Source of the DNA: Kiloniellales bacterium
GTDB lineage: Bacteria; Pseudomonadota; Alphaproteobacteria; Kiloniellales; JAKSBE01
Direction: 5' to 3'
Assembly: GCA_030066685.1 (NCBI GenBank)
Contig: JASJBF010000017.1
Span: 62,001-126,000, forward strand
DNA length: 64,000 bases
In this document: positions 7,861 to 14,931 of the stretch, one piece after another
Layout of the letters: each line of letters opens with the position of its first letter
How positions within the stretch are numbered: position 1 is the first letter of the stretch
The notes under the pieces: generated by a model
Told to the model about the DNA's origin: nothing
The model's database searches: none
The model's input: the letters and a program-made list of their open reading frames with translations, nothing else
Position numbers and translations under genes: made by a program

Positions 7861-8913
7861 CTACTTCAGATAGCCGAAGTCACGCCAGATCTTGTAGTCG
7901 GCGCGGAACTTGGTGATCGAGTCCCAGACCTTCTTGGAATCCGGGTTGCTCTTGACCTCTTCCGCGATGACCTCGTCCCAGGCGCCCTTGAGCTTGGTCA
8001 GGACCTCGTCGGGCCAGTAATGGTTGGTGACGCCGTCCTTGACGTTGTCCTGCATGGCCTTGAACTGGGCGAACTCGCCGTCGGAGATCATCTCCATGAC
8101 CTGCGCCTTGCAGGCGGTCTCCATCATCGCCTTGTGCTCGTCCTCCAGCTCGTCCCACTTGGCCTGGTTGACCAGGATCTCGTTGGCCGTGGACTGCTGG
8201 TGCCAGCCGGGGAAGTAGTTGTGCTTGGCGATCTGGTAGAAGCCGTAGGAGCGGTCTATCGCCGGCATGGAGAACTCGGTCGCGTCGATGGTGCCGAGCT
8301 CGAGCGCCGGGTAGATGTCGCCGCCGGCCAGCTGCTGGGTCGAGACGCCGAACTTCTGCATGACCTTGGCGCCCAGGCCGAAGAAGCGCATCTTCAGGCC
8401 CTTGAGCTGGTCCAGGCTGGTGATCTCGCTGCGGAACCAGCCCGAGGTCTCCGGCGGGATCATGCCGCAGAGCAGGTACTTGATGTTGTCGCGGGCGTAC
8501 ATCTCGGTCGCGAGCTCGATGCCGCCGCCGTAGACGAACCAGGCGAGGAACTCGGGCGCGGCCGGGCCGAAGGGCCAGGTCGAGAAGAAGTTGTAGGCCG
8601 AGTTCTTGCCCTGGTTGGCGCCGGGGGTGCCGAAGGCGGCGTCGATCGCGCCCTGGCCGACCGGATCGTAGTAGGCGTAGCCGCCGACCAGCGCGCCGGG
8701 CTCGAAGACCTTGATGTCGAAATCGCCGCCCGACATGGCCTTGACCGCATCGGCGACGCGATGCGGCGGCGGGCCGATCACGGCGACGTTCTTGCCGAAG
8801 GCAGCGTGCATCTTCCAGCGGACCTTCTTGGCGTCCGCCGTGGTCGAGAAGACAACCGCGGTGCTGACCGCCAGCGCCAACACGCCGAGCGTCCTCAGGA
8901 TTCCTGGCTTCAT
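7861..8913 (-). CDS. dctP: TRAP transporter substrate-binding protein (DctP type)
   Basis: This 350-residue periplasmic solute-binding protein is the first gene of the dctPQM operon. It starts with a Sec signal peptide (about residues 1-28, ending near STTADAKK). The mature part shows the TRAP-binding-protein pattern, including a DLKVF-like segment, a GLKMRFFGLG motif containing the conserved arginine that usually salt-bridges a carboxylate, and a C-terminal KFRADYKIWRDFGYLK. I choose the ATG at 8913 because GGGAGG lies five bases upstream; a start six codons earlier has no such site. The ligand is probably an organic acid or sulfonate. It resembles the FcbT1/Dde-like large-acid branch more than classical C4-dicarboxylate binders. 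Confidence 0.92.
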   Translation of the reverse strand: MKPGILRTLGVLALAVSTAVVFSTTADAKKVRWKMHAAFGKNVAVIGPPPHRVADAVKAMSGGDFDIKVFEPGALVGGYAYYDPVGQGAIDAAFGTPGANQGKNSAYNFFSTWPFGPAAPEFLAWFVYGGGIELATEMYARDNIKYLLCGMIPPETSGWFRSEITSLDQLKGLKMRFFGLGAKVMQKFGVSTQQLAGGDIYPALELGTIDATEFSMPAIDRSYGFYQIAKHNYFPGWHQQSTANEILVNQAKWDELEDEHKAMMETACKAQVMEMISDGEFAQFKAMQDNVKDGVTNHYWPDEVLTKLKGAWDEVIAEEVKSNPDSKKVWDSITKFRADYKIWRDFGYLK

Positions 8914-9295
8914 TCTAACCTCCCTGTTCATGCGCTGCGGGGTCCTTCGCTCGAACCCTCGAATTCTTTGCGATCCCCGGCCCTGCGGGCCGAGGCGAAA
9001 TGCATCGCGACACCGCCCCGAGCGCGGCGCCGGGATCTCCAGTGGCCGCTAGCTTGTGTTGGACCCGTTTTCAGGTCAAGGCGAATCAGGCCGTTAACCC
9101 AAAGCTGCCCAGAAAAGGGGCAGTGGTCCAGGGCCGCGAGCGGCGGCGGAGCAGCGCCCGGCGCCCGATGGTTGTGACCCGGACCGCGCGGCTGGGACCT
9201 GGCCGGAAGGCCCTGGCCGCGCACATCCTTTTCGTCCCGGCGAAAGGCCTGCAACGGCGCCGGCGAGTGCGTCGAAACCGGCCGAAGCCCGGGTT
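8914..9295. other. Intergenic region upstream of the TRAP operon
   Basis: These 382 bases separate the enolase-superfamily gene from dctP, both on the minus strand. Short open frames on both strands have no ribosome site or recognisable homology, and I do not call them. A weak sigma-70-like pair on the minus strand (TTGACC at 9074-9079, AAGCTA at 9050-9055, 18-base spacer) could be the dctPQM promoter, but this is a low-confidence reading. Confidence 0.35.
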
Positions 9296-10456
9296 TCAAG
9301 CGGCGCGGTGAGCCTCCAGGAAGTCCCGGTCGACCTCGATTCCCAAGCCGGGACCCTGCGGCGGCGCCGCCGTGCCGCCGTGGTCCCGGACCTGCCCTTC
9401 GATGTCGAGCGGACGGACCAAGACCCCGTCCTTGAAGCGGTTCGGCGTGGTGTCGTACTCAAGGTAAGGCGGCTCGGGATGGGCGCCGCCGGGCAAGTCC
9501 GGCAGGGCCAGCAGCAGCTGAAGGTTGGCCGCGAGGGCGACTCCGGAGCCCCAGACGTGGTTGACCACGGGCAGCAGCTGCGCCTGGGCCAGCGCCAGAA
9601 CCTTGCGGTATTCCGTGATGCCGCCCAGGCCGCAGACCTCGGGCTGCAGGATGTCGACGCAGCGGCCCGCGATCAGGTCCCGGAAGCCCCAGCGGGTGAA
9701 CTCGGCCTCACCGCCGGCAATGTTGACCGCCAGCTTGGCTCTGAGTTCGCCGTAGCCGGCCAGGTCCTCGGGCGCCACCGGCTCCTCGAACCAGTAGACG
9801 CCGAGGCGCTCCAGCTCGCGGCCCAGGGCCAGGGCATCGTGGATCGCGAAGCCGTGGTTGGCGTCGACCATCAGCCGCATATCCGGGCCGATGCCGTCGC
9901 GCACCGCCTCGACCAGCTCGACGTCCCGCGCCACGCCCAGGCCGACCTTCATCTTGGTCGCGGTGAAGCCCTTGGCCTTGATGGCCGCCGCCTCGGCCTT
10001 GAAGGCCTCGGCCAGGTCGTCCCGGCGCTGCAGCATCATGCCGTAGCCGTAGACCGGCACCCGCTCCCGGAAGGCCCCGCCCAGCAGCTTGTAAAGCGGC
10101 AGCCCCGCGGCCTTGCCGGCGAGGTCCCAGAGCGCGATATCGACTCCGGAGAGCGCCTGAATCGGCATGCCCTTCTGGCCGTGGTCGCGCAGCAGGTTGT
10201 AGACCCGCTGCCAGACGACCTCGCGGTCGAGGGCATCCATGCCCAGGATCATCGGCTGGATGACCTGCTCGACGATGGCCTTGTTGGCCAGGGCGACGTT
10301 GCCGGCGCCGAAGCATTCGCCCCAGCCGGTCAGGCCGTCGTCGGTCTCGACCTCGACCAGGTGGGCGGTGCGCTGGCTGAAGTACTGCTGGGAGTAGCCG
10401 AGCTCCTCATCCAGGTCGTAGCGCAGCACGTGGCTAGTGACACGGACGATCTTCAT
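9296..10456 (-). CDS. Mandelate racemase / muconate lactonizing enzyme family protein
   Basis: This 386-residue enolase-superfamily enzyme has an N-terminal capping domain (about 1-130) and a TIM barrel. Catalytic positions of the mandelate-racemase subgroup are visible: a KMK (Lys-x-Lys) motif near residue 165, metal ligands in DANHGF, EEPVAPED and GGEAEF, and a histidine in VVNHVWGSG. The KxK plus His pattern suits acid-sugar dehydratases or racemases working by alpha-proton abstraction. The ATG at 10456 has GAAGGG seven bases upstream; a GTG five codons earlier is less likely. It lies in line with the NIPSNAP and dehydrogenase genes and just upstream of the TRAP operon, suggesting that it processes the imported acid. 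Confidence 0.88.
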   Translation of the reverse strand: MKIVRVTSHVLRYDLDEELGYSQQYFSQRTAHLVEVETDDGLTGWGECFGAGNVALANKAIVEQVIQPMILGMDALDREVVWQRVYNLLRDHGQKGMPIQALSGVDIALWDLAGKAAGLPLYKLLGGAFRERVPVYGYGMMLQRRDDLAEAFKAEAAAIKAKGFTATKMKVGLGVARDVELVEAVRDGIGPDMRLMVDANHGFAIHDALALGRELERLGVYWFEEPVAPEDLAGYGELRAKLAVNIAGGEAEFTRWGFRDLIAGRCVDILQPEVCGLGGITEYRKVLALAQAQLLPVVNHVWGSGVALAANLQLLLALPDLPGGAHPEPPYLEYDTTPNRFKDGVLVRPLDIEGQVRDHGGTAAPPQGPGLGIEVDRDFLEAHRAA

Positions 10457-10490
10457 GCCACGGCCCTTCACTGGAGCCAGGACGGCAAGA

Positions 10491-10814
10491 TCAGTTGCCC
10501 GGCAAGGTGAAGGGCGCGGCCACCAGGATACGGTTCTCCTGCTTGATCAGGTAGCCGGCCTCGGCGCTCATCCTGGTGTAGGCCAGCCAGTCCGGGTCGG
10601 CCCACATCGCGGCGCGTCGCGTCGCACGGTCGCCGACGTCGGTGTAGGCCCAGATGTGAACGTAGCTGTTGACGTCCCCGACCTCGGTCGTGGCCCAGAC
10701 CACGGGCAGGCCGAGGTGCCGGGTCTGGGGCTCCCAGCCGTGCTTCTGGTAGAGCTCCATGTGCGCCTTGATGGTGCCGGGACGGCAGGTGTAGGTCCTT
10801 TGATCGAAGATCAC
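10491..10814 (-). CDS. NIPSNAP family protein
   Basis: This 107-residue protein starts VIFDQRTYTCRPGTIKAHMELY, the usual opening of NIPSNAP-domain proteins, which form ferredoxin-like dimeric alpha-beta barrels. Later it shows a GDVNSYVHIWAYTDVGDRATRR segment conserved in the family. I take the GTG at 10814 as the start because GGGAG lies eight bases upstream; the reading frame runs open further upstream only as a shadow of the next gene. Bacterial NIPSNAP proteins are common companions of catabolic operons, but no reaction is established. It lies 34 bases upstream of the enolase-superfamily gene and 29 bases downstream of the dehydrogenase, so the three are probably co-transcribed. Confidence 0.82.
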   Translation of the reverse strand: MIFDQRTYTCRPGTIKAHMELYQKHGWEPQTRHLGLPVVWATTEVGDVNSYVHIWAYTDVGDRATRRAAMWADPDWLAYTRMSAEAGYLIKQENRILVAAPFTLPGN

Positions 10815-10843
10815 CTTGGCTTCTCCCTTTCCTGGATCGAATT

Positions 10844-11773
10844 TCAACTCGTCGGATCGCCGGACGGCCGCTTCGGCAAGGCCGCCTCGACGCCGGTCGC
10901 CGCCTCGTAGGCCTTGATGACGGCGGTGCAACCCTCCGCACCATGGCCCGCCTCTAGGGCCCGGGCGTAGGTCTGCTGCACGGCTTCGGCGAGCAGCGGC
11001 GGCAGCCCTGCGGCGGCGGCCCAGTACGCGTAGTAGCGGACGTCCTTCTCGGCGTTGGCCAGCGACATGTAGGGGGTGAAGTCGCGCTCCAGCGTCTTCT
11101 GGCCGTAGAGGTCCATCATGCCCGACTTGCCCCCGGCCGCCGAGATGATCCCGATCACCTTGTCCATGTCCAGGCCTTCCTTGGCGGCCAGGGCGAAGCC
11201 CTCGCACCAGGAGGCGACGTTGGCGAAGGCGATGTAGTTGTGGATCAGCTTCAGCCGGATCGCGTGCCCGGCGGGGCCGACGTGGAAGACGTTCTCGGCG
11301 TAGCAGTCGAAGAGCGGCCGCAGGCGCGCCAGAAGCCCGGCGTCGCCGCCGAAGAGCACATTGACCTCGCCGCGATCGGCATGCATCGGCGTGCGGGTCA
11401 TCGGTGCCTCGGCATAGGCGATTCCCGCCGCGGCGCAGGCCGCGTTCATGCGGTCGACGTGGTCCGGGCTGGTGGTGGTATGGTCGAGCAGGATGCTGCC
11501 GGGCTTCATGCGGGCCAGGGCGCCCTCGGGGCCAAGCGTCAGATCCCGAACCACCTCGGCGGTGGTAACGCAGAGCCCGAGAACGTCGCAATCGCTCGCC
11601 AGGCCGGCAACCGACTCCGCCGCCTCGGCGCCCCGCGCCACCGCGAGCGCCACGGCGTCGTCATCCAGGTCCAGGACCGAGACCGCAACGCCCCGCTTCA
11701 GCATGTTCTTGACCAGGCCCCGGCCCATGCCGCCGAGGCCCAGGAAACCGACCTTCCCTTCGAAGGCTGCCAC
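10844..11773 (-). CDS. NAD(P)-dependent beta-hydroxyacid dehydrogenase, YihU/HIBADH-like
   Basis: This is a 309-residue member of the 3-hydroxyisobutyrate dehydrogenase superfamily. The Rossmann motif GFLGLGGMGRG is at residues 9-19, and the catalytic lysine lies in a RLKLIHNYIAF motif near residue 170. The substrate-binding loop reads APMTRTPMHADRGE rather than the classical APVSGG. This places it nearer the YihU (sulfolactaldehyde reductase) branch than true HIBADH. It begins at a GTG with AGGGAGG six bases upstream. It heads a minus-strand unit with the NIPSNAP and enolase-superfamily genes. A second, clearly YihU-like paralogue lies 1 kb away on the plus strand. The true substrate is unknown. 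Confidence 0.85.
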   Translation of the reverse strand: MAAFEGKVGFLGLGGMGRGLVKNMLKRGVAVSVLDLDDDAVALAVARGAEAAESVAGLASDCDVLGLCVTTAEVVRDLTLGPEGALARMKPGSILLDHTTTSPDHVDRMNAACAAAGIAYAEAPMTRTPMHADRGEVNVLFGGDAGLLARLRPLFDCYAENVFHVGPAGHAIRLKLIHNYIAFANVASWCEGFALAAKEGLDMDKVIGIISAAGGKSGMMDLYGQKTLERDFTPYMSLANAEKDVRYYAYWAAAAGLPPLLAEAVQQTYARALEAGHGAEGCTAVIKAYEAATGVEAALPKRPSGDPTS

Positions 11774-11843
11774 CTCCGGCCTCCCTACCCGCTGCCGCGA
11801 CGGCGAAGCGCGCCGCCTCGCCCCATCCTGCCGTCCGGGGCGG

Positions 11844-12662
11844 TCAGAAGTCGAGCGTGTCGCCCGGCTGCATTACGATGACCCGTACGCCGCCTTCATT
11901 GCCGATCGCCGCCTTGAACTCCTCCGGGGTGCCCTTGAGCGGCGGGAAGGTGCCGTAGTGCATCGGCACCACCGTCCTGGTCATGAGCAGCGATTTGACC
12001 GCATAGGCCGCGTGGGTCGGGTCCATGGTGAAGTGGCCGCCGATCGGCAGCAGGGCGAGGTCCGGCTTGTAGTAGCTTCCGATGAAGGCCATGTCGGCGA
12101 AGACCCCGGTATCGCCGGCGTGGTAGAGCGACCTGCCGTCCTCCAGCTCGATCACGTAGCCGGCCGGCTCGCCGCCCGGGACGACCCGCTTCTTGCCCGT
12201 GGCGGGATCGGTGAAGACGTACTCCGAGCTGTGCTCGGCGCGCACCATGGTGACGGTGATGCCGTCGCCCAGGGGCTTGATCGGGCCGCTCTTGTTGAAG
12301 CGGATCAACTGCTCGTTGGGCACGATGCCCAGGGTCCGGAAGGACTGGCCGAGGTCGGCGTTCATCCCGACCTTGGCGCCGGTCATCTCGGCGATCTTGA
12401 CGGTATCGCCGACGTGGTCGCCGTGGCCGTGGGTGACCAGGATCAGGTCGACCTTGCCGAGCTGGGCCAGGTCCTTCAGCGCCTCCGGCGTCTTGGGGTT
12501 CCGGGTGATGAAGGGGTCGATCAGGATCACCTTGCCGCCCGAGGTGGTGATCTTGAAGGCCGCCTGGCCGTACCACTGGATCTCGGCCGCCGGGGCGGCC
12601 CCCGGCCCGGCCAGCACCGAGACCACCAGACCGGCGCAGAGGAAAAACGCAAAACGGAACAT
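11844..12662 (-). CDS. Exported UPF0173-like metal-dependent hydrolase (metallo-beta-lactamase fold)
   Basis: The 272-residue protein has a clear Sec signal peptide (FRFAFFLCAGLVVSVLAG, cleavage likely after APAA near residue 24). A metallo-beta-lactamase domain of the UPF0173 type follows. The metal motif THGHGDH (HxHxDH) is intact, and further ligands are visible in RAEHSSEY, YHAGDTG and a C-terminal PMHYGTFP. The start at 12662 is supported by AGGGAGA just upstream. Most UPF0173 proteins are cytoplasmic, so the leader is unusual and places this enzyme in the periplasm, possibly acting on a substrate before or during TRAP uptake. The reaction is not predictable. Confidence 0.85.
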   Translation of the reverse strand: MFRFAFFLCAGLVVSVLAGPGAAPAAEIQWYGQAAFKITTSGGKVILIDPFITRNPKTPEALKDLAQLGKVDLILVTHGHGDHVGDTVKIAEMTGAKVGMNADLGQSFRTLGIVPNEQLIRFNKSGPIKPLGDGITVTMVRAEHSSEYVFTDPATGKKRVVPGGEPAGYVIELEDGRSLYHAGDTGVFADMAFIGSYYKPDLALLPIGGHFTMDPTHAAYAVKSLLMTRTVVPMHYGTFPPLKGTPEEFKAAIGNEGGVRVIVMQPGDTLDF

Positions 12663-12845
12663 GCTAGTCTCCCTGTCCTCGACCACTGATGGCGGCGAGC
12701 ATAGCAGCCCGCAGCGAGCTTGGCGCGCCGCGTTCCGCATCCTCGCCCTGAAGCTTTGCAGGACGGCAGGGCCTGCGGCCGACTCCCCTATGGCGACCGG
12801 GAGCGAATGACGTAGAGTGTCGCAAAAGGAACCGGGGGAGGCGAC

Positions 12846-13748
12846 GTGGACAGGATCGGATTCATCGGTCTCGGCCGCATGGGCCGGGGCATGGCCAGCA
12901 ACCTGCAGCGCAAGGGCTTCAAGCTGACGGTCTTCGACCTCCAGGCCGAGCCCATGCGGGCGCTGGAAGCGCTGGGCGCCAAGCCGGCCGCCTCGGTGGC
13001 GGAGCTGAGCCGCGCCGCCGACACCGTGATCACCATGCTGCCCGGCCCGCCGGAGGTCGAGGCGACGATCCTCGGGGCCGAAGGGGTGTTCGCCAATGCG
13101 CCGTCGAGCCTGCTGGTCATGGACATGAGCACGGTCGACCCGGCCCTGAGCGACCGCCTGGCCGAGACCCTGCGGGACAAGGGCCGCGCCTTCGTCGACG
13201 CCCCGGTCGGCCGCTTAGCCAGCCACGCCGAGCGCGGCGAGAGCCTCTTCATGGTCGGCGCCGAGGAGGACGACTTCTCCCGGGTCCACCCGCTGCTGGC
13301 GGCCATGGGCACGACCATCTTTCACTGCGGCGGGCCCGGCACGGGCACCCGGACCAAGCTGGTGAACAACTTCCTGGCGATCGTGTCCTGCCAGATGAAC
13401 GCCGAGGCCCTGGCCCTGACCTCGGGCTTCGGCCTCGACCTGGAGACCACCTTGGAGGTGATCCACGGCACCACCGCGACCAACGGCCAGCTCAAGATCA
13501 ACTACGCGACCAAGGTCCTGGAGGGCGACACCGAGCCCGGCTTCGCCATCGACCTGGCGCACAAGGACCTGAGCCTGATCCTGCAGGCCGCCAACGGCAG
13601 CAAGGTGCCGACGCCCATCGCCGCGGTCGCCCGGGAGAGCCTGAGCCTGGCGCGCAGCGGCGGCTTCGGCGGCAAGGACTTCTCGGCCCTGCTCGACCAC
13701 TGGTGCGAGCGCGCCGGGGTCGAGAAGCTGCGCTTCAAGAGCCAATGA
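12846..13748 (+). CDS. YihU-like NAD(P)-dependent dehydrogenase (sulfolactaldehyde reductase type)
   Basis: This 300-residue protein closely follows the E. coli YihU pattern as I remember it. It has GFIGLGRMGRGMASNL at the N-terminus, ITMLPGPPEV, then DAPVGRLASHAERGE where YihU has a PVGRTSxNA loop, and the lysine motif TKLVNNFLAI. Late in the protein come a GTTATNG segment and FAIDLAHKDL. YihU reduces 3-sulfolactaldehyde; relatives handle other short hydroxyacids or semialdehydes. The gene starts at GTG with GGGGGAGG just upstream. Its stop overlaps the ATG of the first TPP-decarboxylase subunit, so translational coupling is likely. Together these suggest a C3-sulfonate or similar 3-substituted C3 substrate, which is inference. 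Confidence 0.86.
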   Translation: MDRIGFIGLGRMGRGMASNLQRKGFKLTVFDLQAEPMRALEALGAKPAASVAELSRAADTVITMLPGPPEVEATILGAEGVFANAPSSLLVMDMSTVDPALSDRLAETLRDKGRAFVDAPVGRLASHAERGESLFMVGAEEDDFSRVHPLLAAMGTTIFHCGGPGTGTRTKLVNNFLAIVSCQMNAEALALTSGFGLDLETTLEVIHGTTATNGQLKINYATKVLEGDTEPGFAIDLAHKDLSLILQAANGSKVPTPIAAVARESLSLARSGGFGGKDFSALLDHWCERAGVEKLRFKSQ

Positions 13749-14275
13749 GTGATGGCTTCTCCTGGGCGCCGGAGGACTGGCGCCGCGATGTCTACGACGC
13801 GCTGAAGCGGGTCGAGGTACGGCAGGTCGCCTATGTGCCCGACGCCGGACACGCCAGCCTGATCGAGGCCTGCCGCGCGGACCCGGAGATCGAGGCGACG
13901 GTCCTGACCACCGAGGAGGAAGGCATCGGGATCCTGGCCGGCGCCGACCTGGGCGGCCAGCGCGGTGCCCTGCTGATGCAGTCGAGCGGAGTCGGCAACT
14001 GCATCAACGCCTTCACGCTTCTGCAGAACTGCGGCTTCCCGCTCCTGACCCTGATCACGATGCGCGGCGAGTGGGCCGAGTTCAATCCCTGGCAGGTGCC
14101 CATGGGCCGGGCGACACCGGCCAGCCTCGACCTGGTCGACGTCCTTCAGTACCGGGTCGAGCGGCCCGAGGACGCGGGCCCGGTGGTCGAGGCCGCCGCG
14201 CGCACCGCCTTCGACTGCGACCGCGCCGCCGCGGTTTTGCTGACCCAGCGTCTGATCGGCGCCAAGGTTTTCTGA
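13745..14275 (+). CDS. TPP-dependent decarboxylase, alpha (PYR-domain) subunit, sulfopyruvate/phosphonopyruvate type
   Basis: At 176 residues this matches the pyrimidine-binding half of a split thiamine-diphosphate decarboxylase, as in sulfopyruvate decarboxylase alpha (ComD). The conserved glutamate that activates the cofactor lies in the TTEEEGIGILAGADLGG segment (about residues 56-72), and LLMQSSGVGNCINAF (78-92) is typical of the phosphonopyruvate/sulfopyruvate decarboxylase family. It overlaps the preceding YihU-like gene by four bases and the following beta subunit by one base (TGATG), so the three are one translational unit. The family decarboxylates a 3-substituted pyruvate to the matching acetaldehyde. 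Which substituent is used cannot be told. Confidence 0.85.
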   Translation: MSDGFSWAPEDWRRDVYDALKRVEVRQVAYVPDAGHASLIEACRADPEIEATVLTTEEEGIGILAGADLGGQRGALLMQSSGVGNCINAFTLLQNCGFPLLTLITMRGEWAEFNPWQVPMGRATPASLDLVDVLQYRVERPEDAGPVVEAAARTAFDCDRAAAVLLTQRLIGAKVF

Positions 14276-14862
14276 TGGCCGGCGGCAGCCTTCCGCGGCG
14301 GCGGGTCGTCGCCCGGGCCCTGGCCGAGCGGCCCGCCGACCTACTGGTGGTGACCGGGCTTGGCACGCCGACCTACGACGTCGCGGCCTGCGGCGATTCC
14401 AACCTCAACTTCTACCTCTGGGGCGCCATGGGCAGCGCCCTGCCCCTCGGCCTGGGACTGGCCCTGGCCCGGCCGGACCGGCGGGTCCTGGTGGTCACCG
14501 GCGACGGCGAACTGCTGATGGCCTTGGGCGCCCTGGCGACGGTCGGGGTCAAGGGACCGGAGAACCTGAGCCTCCTGGTCCTGGACAACGAGGCCTATGG
14601 TGAGACCGGCGGCCAGGCCAGCCACACGGCAGAGAGCGTCGACCTCTGCGCCGTCGCCCTGGGCTGCCGCTGGCGGCGCGCCGAGACCTTCGCCGAGGAA
14701 GCGGCGCTGGCGGGCCTGCACGGCTTCCTGCTTGAGAGGCCGGGCCCGGCCCTCGCCGTGGCCAAGATCGCCCGCGGCGAGGAGCCCCGGGTCCTGCCCA
14801 GCCGCGACGGCCACGAACTGCGCAGCCGCTTCCGCCGGGTTTTGCTAAGCGCCACCGACTGA
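14275..14862 (+). CDS. TPP-dependent decarboxylase, beta (PP-domain) subunit, sulfopyruvate/phosphonopyruvate type
   Basis: This 195-residue protein is the diphosphate-binding partner of the preceding subunit, like ComE. The TPP motif is complete: GDGELLMALGAL (about residues 66-77) with the downstream asparagine in LDNEAYGETGGQ (about 104-115). The GAMGSALPLGLGLALARPDR stretch before it is typical of this family. The start is the ATG overlapping the alpha-subunit stop. The expected complex is a cytoplasmic alpha-beta heteromer. Neither Xsc (sulfoacetaldehyde acetyltransferase) nor phosphonoacetaldehyde hydrolase is in the window, so the next step must be elsewhere in the genome or the substrate is different. 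Confidence 0.86.
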   Translation: MAGGSLPRRRVVARALAERPADLLVVTGLGTPTYDVAACGDSNLNFYLWGAMGSALPLGLGLALARPDRRVLVVTGDGELLMALGALATVGVKGPENLSLLVLDNEAYGETGGQASHTAESVDLCAVALGCRWRRAETFAEEAALAGLHGFLLERPGPALAVAKIARGEEPRVLPSRDGHELRSRFRRVLLSATD

Positions 14863-14931
14863 CGCCTTGGAGCGGCGCCTCCGCCGTGGCAGACTTCCTG
14901 CCCCTTTCCGCCTCGGAGGAGTGAGCCAGCC

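Noticed and set aside
7861-8913. C4-dicarboxylate specificity of the TRAP system
   Set aside because: The conserved arginine only shows that an acid is bound. The long DctM and the catabolic neighbours point away from simple succinate or malate uptake.
5695-9177. A 1160-codon open frame on the plus strand across the TRAP operon
   Set aside because: It is the reverse strand of dctM, dctQ and dctP in high-GC DNA and is extremely rich in Asp, Arg, Gln and His with no known domain. The opposite strand encodes three clear transporter proteins.
9000-9311. A 103-residue open frame upstream of the TRAP operon
   Set aside because: Very Arg-rich, no ribosome site, antisense to another open frame, and no family features.
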